In this document: positions 33,861-42,365 of the stretch, piece by piece
Layout: each line of letters opens with the position of its first letter
How positions within the stretch are numbered: the first letter of the stretch is position 1
Assembly (NCBI RefSeq): GCF_000236685.1
Contig: NC_016633.1
Location: 1,240,001 to 1,304,000, forward strand
Length of the DNA stretch: 64,000 nt
Reading direction: 5' to 3'
Origin: Sphaerochaeta pleomorpha str. Grapes
GTDB lineage: Bacteria; Spirochaetota; Spirochaetia; Sphaerochaetales; Sphaerochaetaceae
Made by a program: the position numbers and the translations under genes
The notes under the pieces: model-generated
The model's input: the letters and a program-made list of their open reading frames with translations, nothing else
Databases searched by the model: none
Told to the model about the DNA's origin: nothing

Positions 33861-34979
33861 ATGGCCACAGTACAACTGAAAAACATTTGCAAGGTGTACG
33901 AAGGTGGAGTGAAGGCCGTCGACAATGTAAACATCGACGTTAAAGATCGGGACTTTGTAGTCTTGGTCGGTCCTTCAGGTTGTGGAAAATCCACAACTCT
34001 CCGCATGATCGCTGGTTTGGAAGACATCACCAGCGGCGAATTGTACATTGATGGGAATCTTGTAAACGACGTTCCCCCGAAAGACAGGGACATAGCAATG
34101 GTATTCCAGAACTATGCTCTGTATCCGCATATGACCGTATATGATAACATGGCATTCGGTCTGAAAATCCGCAAATTCCCCAAGGAAGAAATTGATCAGC
34201 GCGTTCGCGAAGCTGCAAAAATCCTGGAAATTGAAGAATTGCTCGACAGAAAGCCAAAAGCTCTTTCTGGTGGACAGAGACAGCGTGTAGCCGTAGGCCG
34301 TGCAATCGTCAGAAAACCAAAGGTATTCCTTTTTGACGAACCTCTCTCCAACTTGGATGCAAAGCTCCGTGTCCAGATGCGTGCAGAGATTTCCTCATTG
34401 CATAATCGTCTTAAGGCAACCATGATTTACGTCACCCATGACCAGGTTGAAGCACTTACCATGGCTACCCAGATTGTTGTCATGAAGTTTGGTGTAATCC
34501 AGCAGATTGGTGGACCTCTTCCGTTGTACAACGAGCCTAACAACAAGTTTGTTGCCGGATTCATCGGTTCCCCACCAATGAACTTCCTGGAAACCGCTGT
34601 AGAAGCAGATGGTACCGATATCTATGTCAATGAAGGTTCTTTCCGCCTCAAGGTCAATGCAGAGCAGAAAAAGTTCTTGACACCTTATGTAGGCAAGAGT
34701 GTTACCTTTGGTATTCGCCCTGAGGATGTAACTTTCAGCCATACTCCAAAAGATGGTGAGACCATTGACGGCCATGTAAGTGTTGTCGAACCCCTCGGTT
34801 CCGAGACCCATGTCTATGTTGCAACAACCAAGAGCCAGGTAATCGGAAAGATCGACCCGAATATTACTATTGCAGTCGATACCAAGATCTCCTTGATCCC
34901 GGATATTGCAAAAGCAAAATTCTTTGACCTTGAAACCGAAGCGGTAATCAATTCTTCAAAGAAAGCTGCAAAGAAATAA
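33861..34979 (+). CDS. Carbohydrate ABC transporter ATPase (MsmK/UgpC-like)
   Basis: This is a 372-aa ATP-binding subunit of the CUT1 sugar-importer type. Motifs are Walker A GPSGCGKST, Q-loop VFQNYALYPHMTV, signature LSGGQRQR, Walker B VFLFDEPLSNLDAKLR and switch His in VTHDQVEA. A C-terminal OB-fold regulatory domain (about residues 240-372) follows. No permease or binding-protein gene is adjacent, so it may be a shared ATPase serving several sugar importers, as MsmK does in streptococci (inference). It has its own promoter and terminator. Confidence 0.92.
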   Translation: MATVQLKNICKVYEGGVKAVDNVNIDVKDRDFVVLVGPSGCGKSTTLRMIAGLEDITSGELYIDGNLVNDVPPKDRDIAMVFQNYALYPHMTVYDNMAFGLKIRKFPKEEIDQRVREAAKILEIEELLDRKPKALSGGQRQRVAVGRAIVRKPKVFLFDEPLSNLDAKLRVQMRAEISSLHNRLKATMIYVTHDQVEALTMATQIVVMKFGVIQQIGGPLPLYNEPNNKFVAGFIGSPPMNFLETAVEADGTDIYVNEGSFRLKVNAEQKKFLTPYVGKSVTFGIRPEDVTFSHTPKDGETIDGHVSVVEPLGSETHVYVATTKSQVIGKIDPNITIAVDTKISLIPDIAKAKFFDLETEAVINSSKKAAKK

Positions 34980-34998
34980 CCAGCAGACAAGTAATTCG

Positions 34999-35026
34999 CC
35001 GGTCCAGAAATGGGCCGGTTTTTTTA
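34999..35026 (+). terminator. Terminator after sugar-ABC ATPase
   Basis: CCGGTCC, loop AGAAAT, GGGCCGG, then TTTTTTT. Strong intrinsic terminator. Confidence 0.88.
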
Positions 35027-35183
35027 TTGCCGATTCCCTACCATAAAGGAGGAGGTCTCTATTGACTGCATAGTTTCACAGGGTTGATGATATATTTCAG
35101 AAGTCCCTTCTTCCTACATTCACCATATCGGGCATGAATTTCTTAGGTGTCATTGACCTGTAAAAGGAAAAATGGAGTAACAA

Positions 35184-36365
35184 ATGAGAAAATCACTGAT
35201 AATTCTTTTCATTTTTTCGCTTTTTATCACATCGGCACTGGTCGCCGGGCCTGTTGAAAACCTCTATACATTGATCGTTCCCCAGACTTCTAGCCGTTTG
35301 TTCTTCAATGGGGGGCTGGGAAGTCCTGTTATCAGCGACAAAATTGATGATGTAGTAGAAATCAACATGGGATTCGACCCATTTGACCTTTCCATCGCAA
35401 CAGGGGTCCAGGCCACATATGTATATGGGAAGCAAACACTTGACGATTCTCTTGCAATCGATACCGTAGCTAACCTGACACTTTCAGATACCCTATCCAA
35501 TCTATATTTCGAGGGGACCGGGTCATATAAAAGCTATACCCTTAACCTGCAGGAATACCTAGGGTTCTATGATTTTTCCTTACATGCTCGCCTCAATACA
35601 AACCTCTCATCAAATACAGTAACCACAGTTCTTGATTTGGATCCAAAAGGAGCAATTGGCATAGGAAGGAGTTACTCTATTACAACGCTGAAGCAAATCG
35701 AATTAATGTTCAAATACCTTGCCATTCCCCTTACTGAACAAACCATACGAACTGCAGCAGAATTCCTCTATACACGTGAAAACAGGCTTTCACGATATTC
35801 AGATGACAATCGTCTCAATTTCACTACCTATTACAGGGACCTTGCCCAGGCTTTGAATGTTCCAGATAAAGTCCTGAATCTTATATATATAGACCAATCC
35901 CAGGAATTTGCCTTCGAAAGGGCACGGTTCGACGACCTACGGTACGGATGGGAAGCCCAGCTTGCAATAGAACCAAAATTCCATCTGGAAACCGGTTCCA
36001 GTTACAGCAAAACAGATGTAATCCTAAGCGGGGAATATGCTGCCTTCTTCATGGAAAATAGGCTTCATTGCCAAGCAAACGGATCAATAGGCGTAGCCTA
36101 TTCTTCACAAGGATCACAGGGGTTTTCTTTTAGGACAACATTGGGCGGTCGAGCAAGGTATCTTCCCCAGAACTATCACTGGTGGGTTGATTCTGGCATG
36201 CAAGTTGTTTTCGATACCACTGATTCTCCAAAATTCCACATGCAATTGAACGGAGAGTTGAATTATATGCTCACTCCCAATTTTGTTACCTATGCAGGAC
36301 TTGAAGTATACAATACTTTCAAGGATTACATGTTGTATGCCGGTGGACGGTATCGTATCTGGTAA
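35184..36365 (+). CDS. Predicted secreted/outer-membrane protein of unknown function
   Basis: I do not recognise a family. The 393-aa protein has a signal peptide (residues 1 to about 21, ending LVAG). Alternating beta-type segments rich in aromatic residues run through to the end LYAGGRYRIW, where the aromatic terminus fits an outer-membrane barrel. There are no obvious catalytic motifs and hardly any Cys. It is monocistronic between two terminators. The 157-bp upstream gap holds no gene. A ribosome site (TGGAGT) precedes the ATG. Confidence 0.65.
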   Translation: MRKSLIILFIFSLFITSALVAGPVENLYTLIVPQTSSRLFFNGGLGSPVISDKIDDVVEINMGFDPFDLSIATGVQATYVYGKQTLDDSLAIDTVANLTLSDTLSNLYFEGTGSYKSYTLNLQEYLGFYDFSLHARLNTNLSSNTVTTVLDLDPKGAIGIGRSYSITTLKQIELMFKYLAIPLTEQTIRTAAEFLYTRENRLSRYSDDNRLNFTTYYRDLAQALNVPDKVLNLIYIDQSQEFAFERARFDDLRYGWEAQLAIEPKFHLETGSSYSKTDVILSGEYAAFFMENRLHCQANGSIGVAYSSQGSQGFSFRTTLGGRARYLPQNYHWWVDSGMQVVFDTTDSPKFHMQLNGELNYMLTPNFVTYAGLEVYNTFKDYMLYAGGRYRIW

Positions 36366-36434
36366 AAAAGTATCAGGTATACCATTTTTATACAGAATAC
36401 TACATGCATTTGAGATACTAATGCTATTGCAAAT

Positions 36435-36459
36435 GAAAGCTGCCCATCAGGCAGCTTTC
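36435..36459. terminator. Bidirectional terminator
   Basis: GAAAGCTGCC, loop, GGCAGCTTTC between convergent genes; a T-run lies on both sides of the stem. Confidence 0.8.
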
Positions 36460-36485
36460 CTATAAGAATGTACTGGCGAGAAATC

Positions 36486-37790
36486 CTAGAAAAGTGCCTT
36501 GTACAGGCTCTTCACTGCATCTTGCGCTTTTTCTGAATCGACTCCGATGAGAAGGGAGGTATCGGAAGAACCGTAGTTAAGGAAATTAAGCTTGATATTC
36601 GATTCAGCCAAGGCTGTGGCACAATTTGCAATCAGGTTGCTGTCTTCCATAACCCCATTCCCTACGACTCCAACAATGGCATGGCCTTTGTCCACTTCAA
36701 TAGAATCCAAGGCGAATTCGCTTTTCAACCGGGTGCACATTGCATTGACGACACTATCGCTAGCCTGGGAGGTTTCAAAAAACCAGACAATGCTATCGAC
36801 CCCAAAAAGGGAGAAGGACGGTCTGATACCAAAGATATGCAACATAGTCAGCAAGGCGTGACGGATACCTGATTTCTTAAAAAGCATCAGTTTTCTAAGC
36901 CGGACCCTACTGAATCCATTCTTTGCAGAAATTCCGACAAGAGGGTTTTCACCGATTTCCCTCGAAGGGACAATCACAGTTCCCCTGTCCAAGGGAAAAT
37001 TTGTATTTTTGACATTGATAGGAATACCACAGGAGACAACAGGAGCTATGGCTTCTTCATGGAAAACCCCAGCACCTACCCCTGCGAGCTCCCTTACCTC
37101 ACGGTAGGACATAGTCGCAACTACCTTGGCATCTTCAACCAAGCGTGGATCTACAGAGAAAACCCCTGAAACATCCGTCCAGTTCTCGTATATGGAGGCA
37201 TTTACCGCCCTCGAAAGAATCGCACCGGTAATATCGGAACCTCCTCGACTGAAGGTTTTGACATTTCCTTCAGTGTCAGCACCATAAAAACCCGGTACAA
37301 TATAATGCTGCCCTTTCTTGATTGCCAAATCAAGGTTTTTCCAAGTCGATTCATGAACCGTCCCATCATGGTTAATGACGATTGCAGGGTCAGTATCTAG
37401 GAAATTCCAACCGAAAAAGGTTGCGACCAGACGGGCTGAAAGATATTCCCCACGGCTTGCAGAATACTCTGCACCATGTCCTGCATCGATCATTTGCCTG
37501 ACTTCTTCCAATACCGGGAGGAAGGGTTTTTCATCCATCCCCAAGTCTGCAAGAATATCGGTATAGCGCGAAGCCACCTTCTTGAAAAGGGAGCGGCAGG
37601 AAAGCCCTTGCTGGACCAAGGCATTACAGGCATACAGCATATCGGTGACCTTCTCGTCATCTTTGCTTCTGCGACCTGGAGCAGATACCACGACGACTTG
37701 TCTTTCAGGATCAGCATCGACAATCGACTTCACTTTCCGTATCTGCGTTGCATCCGCAACCGAGCTTCCGCCAAATTTACATACTATCAT
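36486..37790 (-). CDS. lysC: Aspartate kinase
   Basis: This enzyme phosphorylates aspartate, opening the lysine/threonine/methionine/diaminopimelate pathway. The 434-aa monofunctional protein begins IVCKFGGSSVAD, with FSRGGSDITGAILSRAV (aspartate/ATP site) and YRE-type VREL elements. Tandem ACT regulatory domains lie at the C-terminus (from about residue 300). ATG 37790 is preferred because it puts the FGGSS motif at the family position and has GAGG about 10 bases upstream. No lysine riboswitch is visible; the likely -10 (TACAAT) is only about 40-50 bp upstream. Confidence 0.93.
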   Translation of the reverse strand: MIVCKFGGSSVADATQIRKVKSIVDADPERQVVVVSAPGRRSKDDEKVTDMLYACNALVQQGLSCRSLFKKVASRYTDILADLGMDEKPFLPVLEEVRQMIDAGHGAEYSASRGEYLSARLVATFFGWNFLDTDPAIVINHDGTVHESTWKNLDLAIKKGQHYIVPGFYGADTEGNVKTFSRGGSDITGAILSRAVNASIYENWTDVSGVFSVDPRLVEDAKVVATMSYREVRELAGVGAGVFHEEAIAPVVSCGIPINVKNTNFPLDRGTVIVPSREIGENPLVGISAKNGFSRVRLRKLMLFKKSGIRHALLTMLHIFGIRPSFSLFGVDSIVWFFETSQASDSVVNAMCTRLKSEFALDSIEVDKGHAIVGVVGNGVMEDSNLIANCATALAESNIKLNFLNYGSSDTSLLIGVDSEKAQDAVKSLYKALF

Positions 37791-37999
37791 GGGGGGATAC
37801 CTCACTGGGGGTTTATTGTTTTACTGTCTGGTATTGTATTGAACAGTAGGTACTTGTGCAAGAGAATGCGCATCAGACTATGTTCGCTTATCAAAAAGAG
37901 ACTCTCCCAACTACCCGATAGAGGTCCAATGTTCCTTTACATATATTTTTGGTTATGCTATGACGTTACTGTCATCATGCATTGATGAAAGGAATACCT

Positions 38000-39397
38000 G
38001 TGCTACAGAAACAAGAAAACAAAATGGGAATTCTCCCTGTCCCCAGACTAGTCCTCTCGATGTCCATACCCATCATGATCAGCATGCTTATACAGGCTTT
38101 ATATAACATTGTTGACAGCATGTTCGTAGCAAGGGTAAGCGAAGAGGCTTTGACCGCAGTATCCCTGGCCTTCCCCATCCAGAACCTGGTCATAGCTGTT
38201 GCGATAGGCACATCCATAGGAATCAACTCGCTGCTCTCGCGCAGTCTTGGAGCAAAAAATATCGAAACAGCAGAAAAGGCTGCAAACAACGGTATTGTAT
38301 TGGGATTGCTCAGCTGGATCGTCTTCGCAATCCTCGGCCTGACTTTGTCCAAAAACTTCTTTGCCTTGTTTACGGACAATCCTACGCTCTTGAAGATGGG
38401 AACCCAGTACATTTCAGTTTGCCTTGTTTTCTCTTTGGGAATTTTTATCGACATTACCTGTGAACGCATCCTCCAAGCAACCGGCGATACTATCCATCCC
38501 ATGATTATCCAGAGCATCGGAGCCATTTCAAACATCATACTCGACCCTATCATGATCTTTGGGTTATTTGGGTTCCCTGCCTTGGGAATATTCGGTGCTG
38601 CCATTGCAACGGTCATATCACAGCATATCTCGGCCTTGCTGGCCATCTATTATGTAAGGCGAAACACGGAAGTCCAGATACAGGCAAGATTCTTCAAGCT
38701 AGAGAAAAAAATCGTCTTAGCCATATATGCAGTCGGTATTCCCACGATCATCATGCAAGCGATAGGGACCCTTATGGTAACAAGCCTCAATAAGATCATT
38801 ATAGGCTATGGCATATCGGCAGTAGCGGTCTTCGGAATCTATTTCAAGGTGCAGTCCTTTATCTTCATGCCGGTATTCGGGCTGAACTCCGGCATGATCC
38901 CTGTCATTGGGTTCAATTACGGGGCAAAGCAACCAAAGAGAATCATGGAGGCACTGAAAGTCGGAATTTCCATTTCCGTTTCAATCATGGCTATCGGGAT
39001 GTTTATTTTCCTGGCCTTCCCCCATGTGCTATTGAGTTGGTTCAATGCCTCACCCGAAATGCTGGCAATCGGGATAGTTGCCTTGCCAAGGATAAGCCTC
39101 TGCTTTCTCAGTGCCGGTATCTGCATTGTGCTTGGAGCACTTTTCCAGGCAACCGGGGACGGATATATCAGTATGATTATTTCCATCACAAGACAAATGG
39201 TTTTCCTTCTTCCCTCTGCTTACTTTCTTGGTAAATTCTTTGGCCTCGATGCAATCTGGTTTTCCTTTATCATTGCAGAGTCATCATCCTTTTTTCTATC
39301 TCTATTCTTTTTCAAACAAGAATACACAAAGAAACTCAAACCGCTCTATGTAAAAAAAGACCCAGTCCTCGTTGAAACAGAGGAAACCAGGTCATAG
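38000..39397 (+). CDS. MATE-family efflux transporter
   Basis: This is a multidrug and toxic compound extrusion-type transporter of 465 aa with twelve hydrophobic segments in two similar halves. The first half has QALYNIVDSMFVARVSEEALTAV and the second GIYFKVQSFIFMPVFGLNSGMIPVIGFNYGAKQP, the hallmark repeated motif. I place the start at GTG 38000, which has AAAGGA 6 bases upstream; ATG 37985 in the same frame is an alternative. Cargo is unknown. It ends at a shared terminator facing guaA. Confidence 0.88.
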   Translation: MLQKQENKMGILPVPRLVLSMSIPIMISMLIQALYNIVDSMFVARVSEEALTAVSLAFPIQNLVIAVAIGTSIGINSLLSRSLGAKNIETAEKAANNGIVLGLLSWIVFAILGLTLSKNFFALFTDNPTLLKMGTQYISVCLVFSLGIFIDITCERILQATGDTIHPMIIQSIGAISNIILDPIMIFGLFGFPALGIFGAAIATVISQHISALLAIYYVRRNTEVQIQARFFKLEKKIVLAIYAVGIPTIIMQAIGTLMVTSLNKIIIGYGISAVAVFGIYFKVQSFIFMPVFGLNSGMIPVIGFNYGAKQPKRIMEALKVGISISVSIMAIGMFIFLAFPHVLLSWFNASPEMLAIGIVALPRISLCFLSAGICIVLGALFQATGDGYISMIISITRQMVFLLPSAYFLGKFFGLDAIWFSFIIAESSSFFLSLFFFKQEYTKKLKPLYVKKDPVLVETEETRS

Positions 39398-39410
39398 AAC
39401 CAAAAGAGAA

Positions 39411-39431
39411 CAGCCCCACAAGGTGAGGCTG
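39411..39431. terminator. Bidirectional terminator (MATE/guaA)
   Basis: CAGCCCCAC, loop AAG, GTGAGGCTG. The minus strand continues TTCTCTTTTGG. Confidence 0.75.
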
Positions 39432-39441
39432 CTTTGTAATC

Positions 39442-40995
39442 TTATTCCCACTCAATAGTCCCCGGGGGTTTGCTCGTGATATCGTAGAGGACACGGTTTA
39501 CCCCACTGACCTCATTGCAGATCCTGCTTGAAGCTCTCTGCAGAACTTCAGGGGGGAACCTGAACCAGTCAGCAGTCATTGCATCCTCGCTCGTAACAGC
39601 CCTTAGGGAACATACTTCCTCATAGGTGCGTTCATCGCCCTGGACCCCGACACTCTTGACGGGAAGCAAACAGGCCAAGGCCTGCCAGATATCGTCATAG
39701 AGGCCTGCCTTCCTGATCTCATCGATAAAAATTGCATCGACATCACGAAGGGTATCGAGACGTTCCTTGGTGATTTCCCCGACACAGCGAACGCCAAGCC
39801 CGGGACCGGGGAACGGATGACGGGTAACCATTTCCTCGGGAAGCCCCAGCTCCCTTCCGAGTTGCCTTACTTCATCCTTGAACAGTTCACGTAACGGTTC
39901 GAGAAGTTCCCATTTCAAGTCTTCAGGCAAACCACCTACGTTATGGTGGCTTTTTATCGTTGCAGAAGGCCCTCCTGAAGGGCTCTTGCTCTCGATTACA
40001 TCCGGATAGAGTGTCCCCTGTGCCAGAAAAGAAATTTCACCTGCGTTCCTTGCTTCGTTGTAGAAGGTGTCGACAAACAGCTTGCCAATGATCTTGCGCT
40101 TTGCCTCAGGTTCAGAAACACCATGGAGAGCGGAAAGGAATGCCTGCTCGGCATCGGCATACTGCAATCTGATATTGTAATTGTCGCGGAACACTTTCTG
40201 GACCATCTCGGCTTCACCTTTCCGAAGCAAACCGTTATTGACAAATACGCAGACCAGCTGGTCGCCTATCGCCCGATGGATCAACACAGCGGCAACAGCA
40301 GAGTCTACGCCACCGGAAAGTCCGCAGAGAACCTGTTTGTCACCGACCTTTGAACGAATATCTTCGATCGCTGTGTTTACAAAGGAACCCATATCCCAGT
40401 CGGTGGCAGCTTTACACACAGTAAGTACAAAGTTGGAAAGGATTTGTTTCCCTTGAGCACTATGGACTACCTCTGGGTGAAACTGGACCCCATAGAACTG
40501 CTTACCTGCATTTTCTATTACTGTATAGGGACAGTTGAAGGTGCTGCCGGTGGTTTCGAACCCTGCAGGAATAGACATGACCGAATCACCATGGCTCATC
40601 CAGACCCTTGAATTCTCACTGATTCCCCTAAGTAGGACAGAATCTTTTCCAAGAAGCTGGAGATCGGCAAAACCGTATTCCCGTTTCTCGGGTCTCTGCA
40701 CCGAGCCACCATTCTGCACGCTCAAGACCTGCAGGCCATAACAGATCCCCAGAATGGGAATTCCGAGGTCATAGATGGCGGCATCAGGGCGGGGAGACCC
40801 TTCTGCACTCACGCTGGCAGGGCCACCGGAAAAGATGATGCCTTTGGGTTGCATCTGTTTCAGTTCCTCGGCACTGATGGTATAGGGGACAATTTGACTG
40901 TATACGTGCAACTCTCGTACGCGCCGGGCGATGAGCTGGCTGTACTGGGCACCAAAATCAAGTACGACTACAGTGTCATGGGAGAACTTTTGCAT
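39442..40995 (-). CDS. guaA: GMP synthase (glutamine-hydrolysing)
   Basis: GuaA aminates XMP to GMP with ATP and glutamine. The 517-aa protein has the class I amidotransferase Cys in ILGICYGLQ, the His/Glu of QFHPEVVHS, the ATP-pyrophosphatase loop LSGGVDSAVAAVL, and the C-terminal XMP-binding/dimerisation domain ending PPGTIEWE. AGGAG precedes the ATG. A 7-bp inverted repeat (GGAGTAT/ATACTCC) lies in the 58-bp gap ahead of it. With xdhABC this gives the window two purine-related loci. Confidence 0.97.
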   Translation of the reverse strand: MQKFSHDTVVVLDFGAQYSQLIARRVRELHVYSQIVPYTISAEELKQMQPKGIIFSGGPASVSAEGSPRPDAAIYDLGIPILGICYGLQVLSVQNGGSVQRPEKREYGFADLQLLGKDSVLLRGISENSRVWMSHGDSVMSIPAGFETTGSTFNCPYTVIENAGKQFYGVQFHPEVVHSAQGKQILSNFVLTVCKAATDWDMGSFVNTAIEDIRSKVGDKQVLCGLSGGVDSAVAAVLIHRAIGDQLVCVFVNNGLLRKGEAEMVQKVFRDNYNIRLQYADAEQAFLSALHGVSEPEAKRKIIGKLFVDTFYNEARNAGEISFLAQGTLYPDVIESKSPSGGPSATIKSHHNVGGLPEDLKWELLEPLRELFKDEVRQLGRELGLPEEMVTRHPFPGPGLGVRCVGEITKERLDTLRDVDAIFIDEIRKAGLYDDIWQALACLLPVKSVGVQGDERTYEEVCSLRAVTSEDAMTADWFRFPPEVLQRASSRICNEVSGVNRVLYDITSKPPGTIEWE

Positions 40996-41053
40996 TGAAT
41001 GCTCCTGAATAATCTAGTATTACGGGGAGTATACCTGATACTCCTGAATTTAT

Positions 41054-41575
41054 TTACCAAGCCAAGCCACGAACAGGTGGATAGGCTCTCTGTACAGCAT
41101 AGGAAACCGCCAAACCCAAAACGACACCAACCCCACTCTGGGCAATGTTTCCGGGGACCTCAGCAGCCGCTACGCTGAAACCGCTGATAAAGATTCCTGA
41201 AAGTACGAAATAACCAAGCGTTACCGTTGCGACACATACGATTCCTGCAAGCAGTTTCTTGACGGCCGGAATGGCTTTATCAGATTCTTGCCTCACGATG
41301 AGAGCAACCAAAAACCCTTCGACTCCATGGACCACGAAAGAAATCGGAGCCCACTGGGCATACCCACTGATCAAATCGGCAATGGCGGTTCCAAGACCAC
41401 CGGCGATGAAAGCCGTCCAGGGCCCAAAGGTAAAGGCAATAAAGCAAATAGCTACATCACAAAGATTAAGATATCCTTTTGCCGTAGGAATACGAACAAT
41501 CATGGTAAAAACCACAACCACTGCGGTCAAGACCGCCACAACAGCAACTTTCAGTGCATTTTTCTTTTCTTGCAA
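41054..41575 (-). CDS. ECF transporter S component, substrate unknown
   Basis: This is a 173-aa, roughly six-helix membrane protein. TMIVRIPTAKGYLNLCDVAI with FGPWTAFIAGGLGTAIADLISGY is the common S-component pattern, most like thiamine-precursor, pyridoxine or related vitamin binders; the substrate is not assigned. It begins at TTG 41575, with GAGGG 7 bases upstream. It is the last gene of a complete ECF set (double ATPase, T, S), separated by 16 bp from the T component. Confidence 0.83.
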   Translation of the reverse strand: MQEKKNALKVAVVAVLTAVVVVFTMIVRIPTAKGYLNLCDVAICFIAFTFGPWTAFIAGGLGTAIADLISGYAQWAPISFVVHGVEGFLVALIVRQESDKAIPAVKKLLAGIVCVATVTLGYFVLSGIFISGFSVAAAEVPGNIAQSGVGVVLGLAVSYAVQRAYPPVRGLAW

Positions 41576-41591
41576 GTTTATACCCTCAATA

Positions 41592-42365
41592 CTACTGGAT
41601 TTTACAGATATACCAGAGAATCAAGGGAATGATAACTGAAACAACAAATTGGGTAAAGGTATGCCTATACGATTCAAGGGAATGGTAACTGCTTCGTTTT
41701 TCGCTTCTGCCAAAGCCACGTTGCTCCAGGCTCATGGCAAGGTTCGGAATCGAGCGCAGGGCGACAACCAGGGCGCTGGTAAGGGTTGGTACCAAGTTTG
41801 AAAGCCTTGAGAAAATATTCTTTTTCCCTTCTCCCTCCCCTGCCTCACGCAACCGATGGGAATCGGCAATCTGTATGAAACTATCTGCGATGAAGGGTAT
41901 GTAGGTAAAGGCAAGTGTTATGACCAGCGAAGCTTTATAGGGAAGCCTGTACCATCGCAAGGCAAGCATGACTTCGTTCATCCGTGTGGTGGCAAATAGC
42001 AGGGTACAGACATAGGTAATGCCTATAAAACGGCCGGCAAGCCTGGTCGCCTGCAAAAGCCCTTCCTTCGTCACAAAAACAAACGATCCGAAAGATATAA
42101 GGCTCTGGCCGGAACGCACATTGAAGGGGATGAATAAAACCATGAAAACCAGCATAGGAAGAATAGACAGGAAGGTTTTCCAGCTTTGCTCAAGCCCGGT
42201 ATTTATGGTTCCCACTACGATTATCAGAAAAACCACCCCATAGAGTCCTGTCAGGGTGACTGGAAGAAAGAACCAGACACAGAACAAAACCAGCAGCAGG
42301 ACCTTCGCACGTGGATCAAAACGATAGAGAAATGAATTTCCGGCAACAAACGTATTGGTTGTCAT
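41592..42365 (-). CDS. ecfT: ECF transporter T component
   Basis: EcfT is the membrane scaffold that couples the two ATPase domains to the S component. The 257-aa protein has YRFDPRAKVLLLV near the N-terminus, hydrophobic helices, and the cytoplasmic coupling helices with LRSIPNLAMSLEQRGFG, in which the A-R-G-type motif is represented by EQRG. ATG 42365 overlaps the ATPase stop by 4 bp; an in-frame GTG at 42371 is possible. Confidence 0.88.
   Translation of the reverse strand: MTTNTFVAGNSFLYRFDPRAKVLLLVLFCVWFFLPVTLTGLYGVVFLIIVVGTINTGLEQSWKTFLSILPMLVFMVLFIPFNVRSGQSLISFGSFVFVTKEGLLQATRLAGRFIGITYVCTLLFATTRMNEVMLALRWYRLPYKASLVITLAFTYIPFIADSFIQIADSHRLREAGEGEGKKNIFSRLSNLVPTLTSALVVALRSIPNLAMSLEQRGFGRSEKRSSYHSLESYRHTFTQFVVSVIIPLILWYICKIQ

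Noticed and set aside
37791-37984. Lysine riboswitch upstream of lysC
   Set aside because: The leader from the probable promoter to the ATG is about 50 bases, far too short for the lysine aptamer.
41000-41053. GGAGTAT/ATACTCC inverted repeat as terminator of the ECF operon
   Set aside because: The stem is only 7 bp and no U-run follows; it may be an operator or chance.
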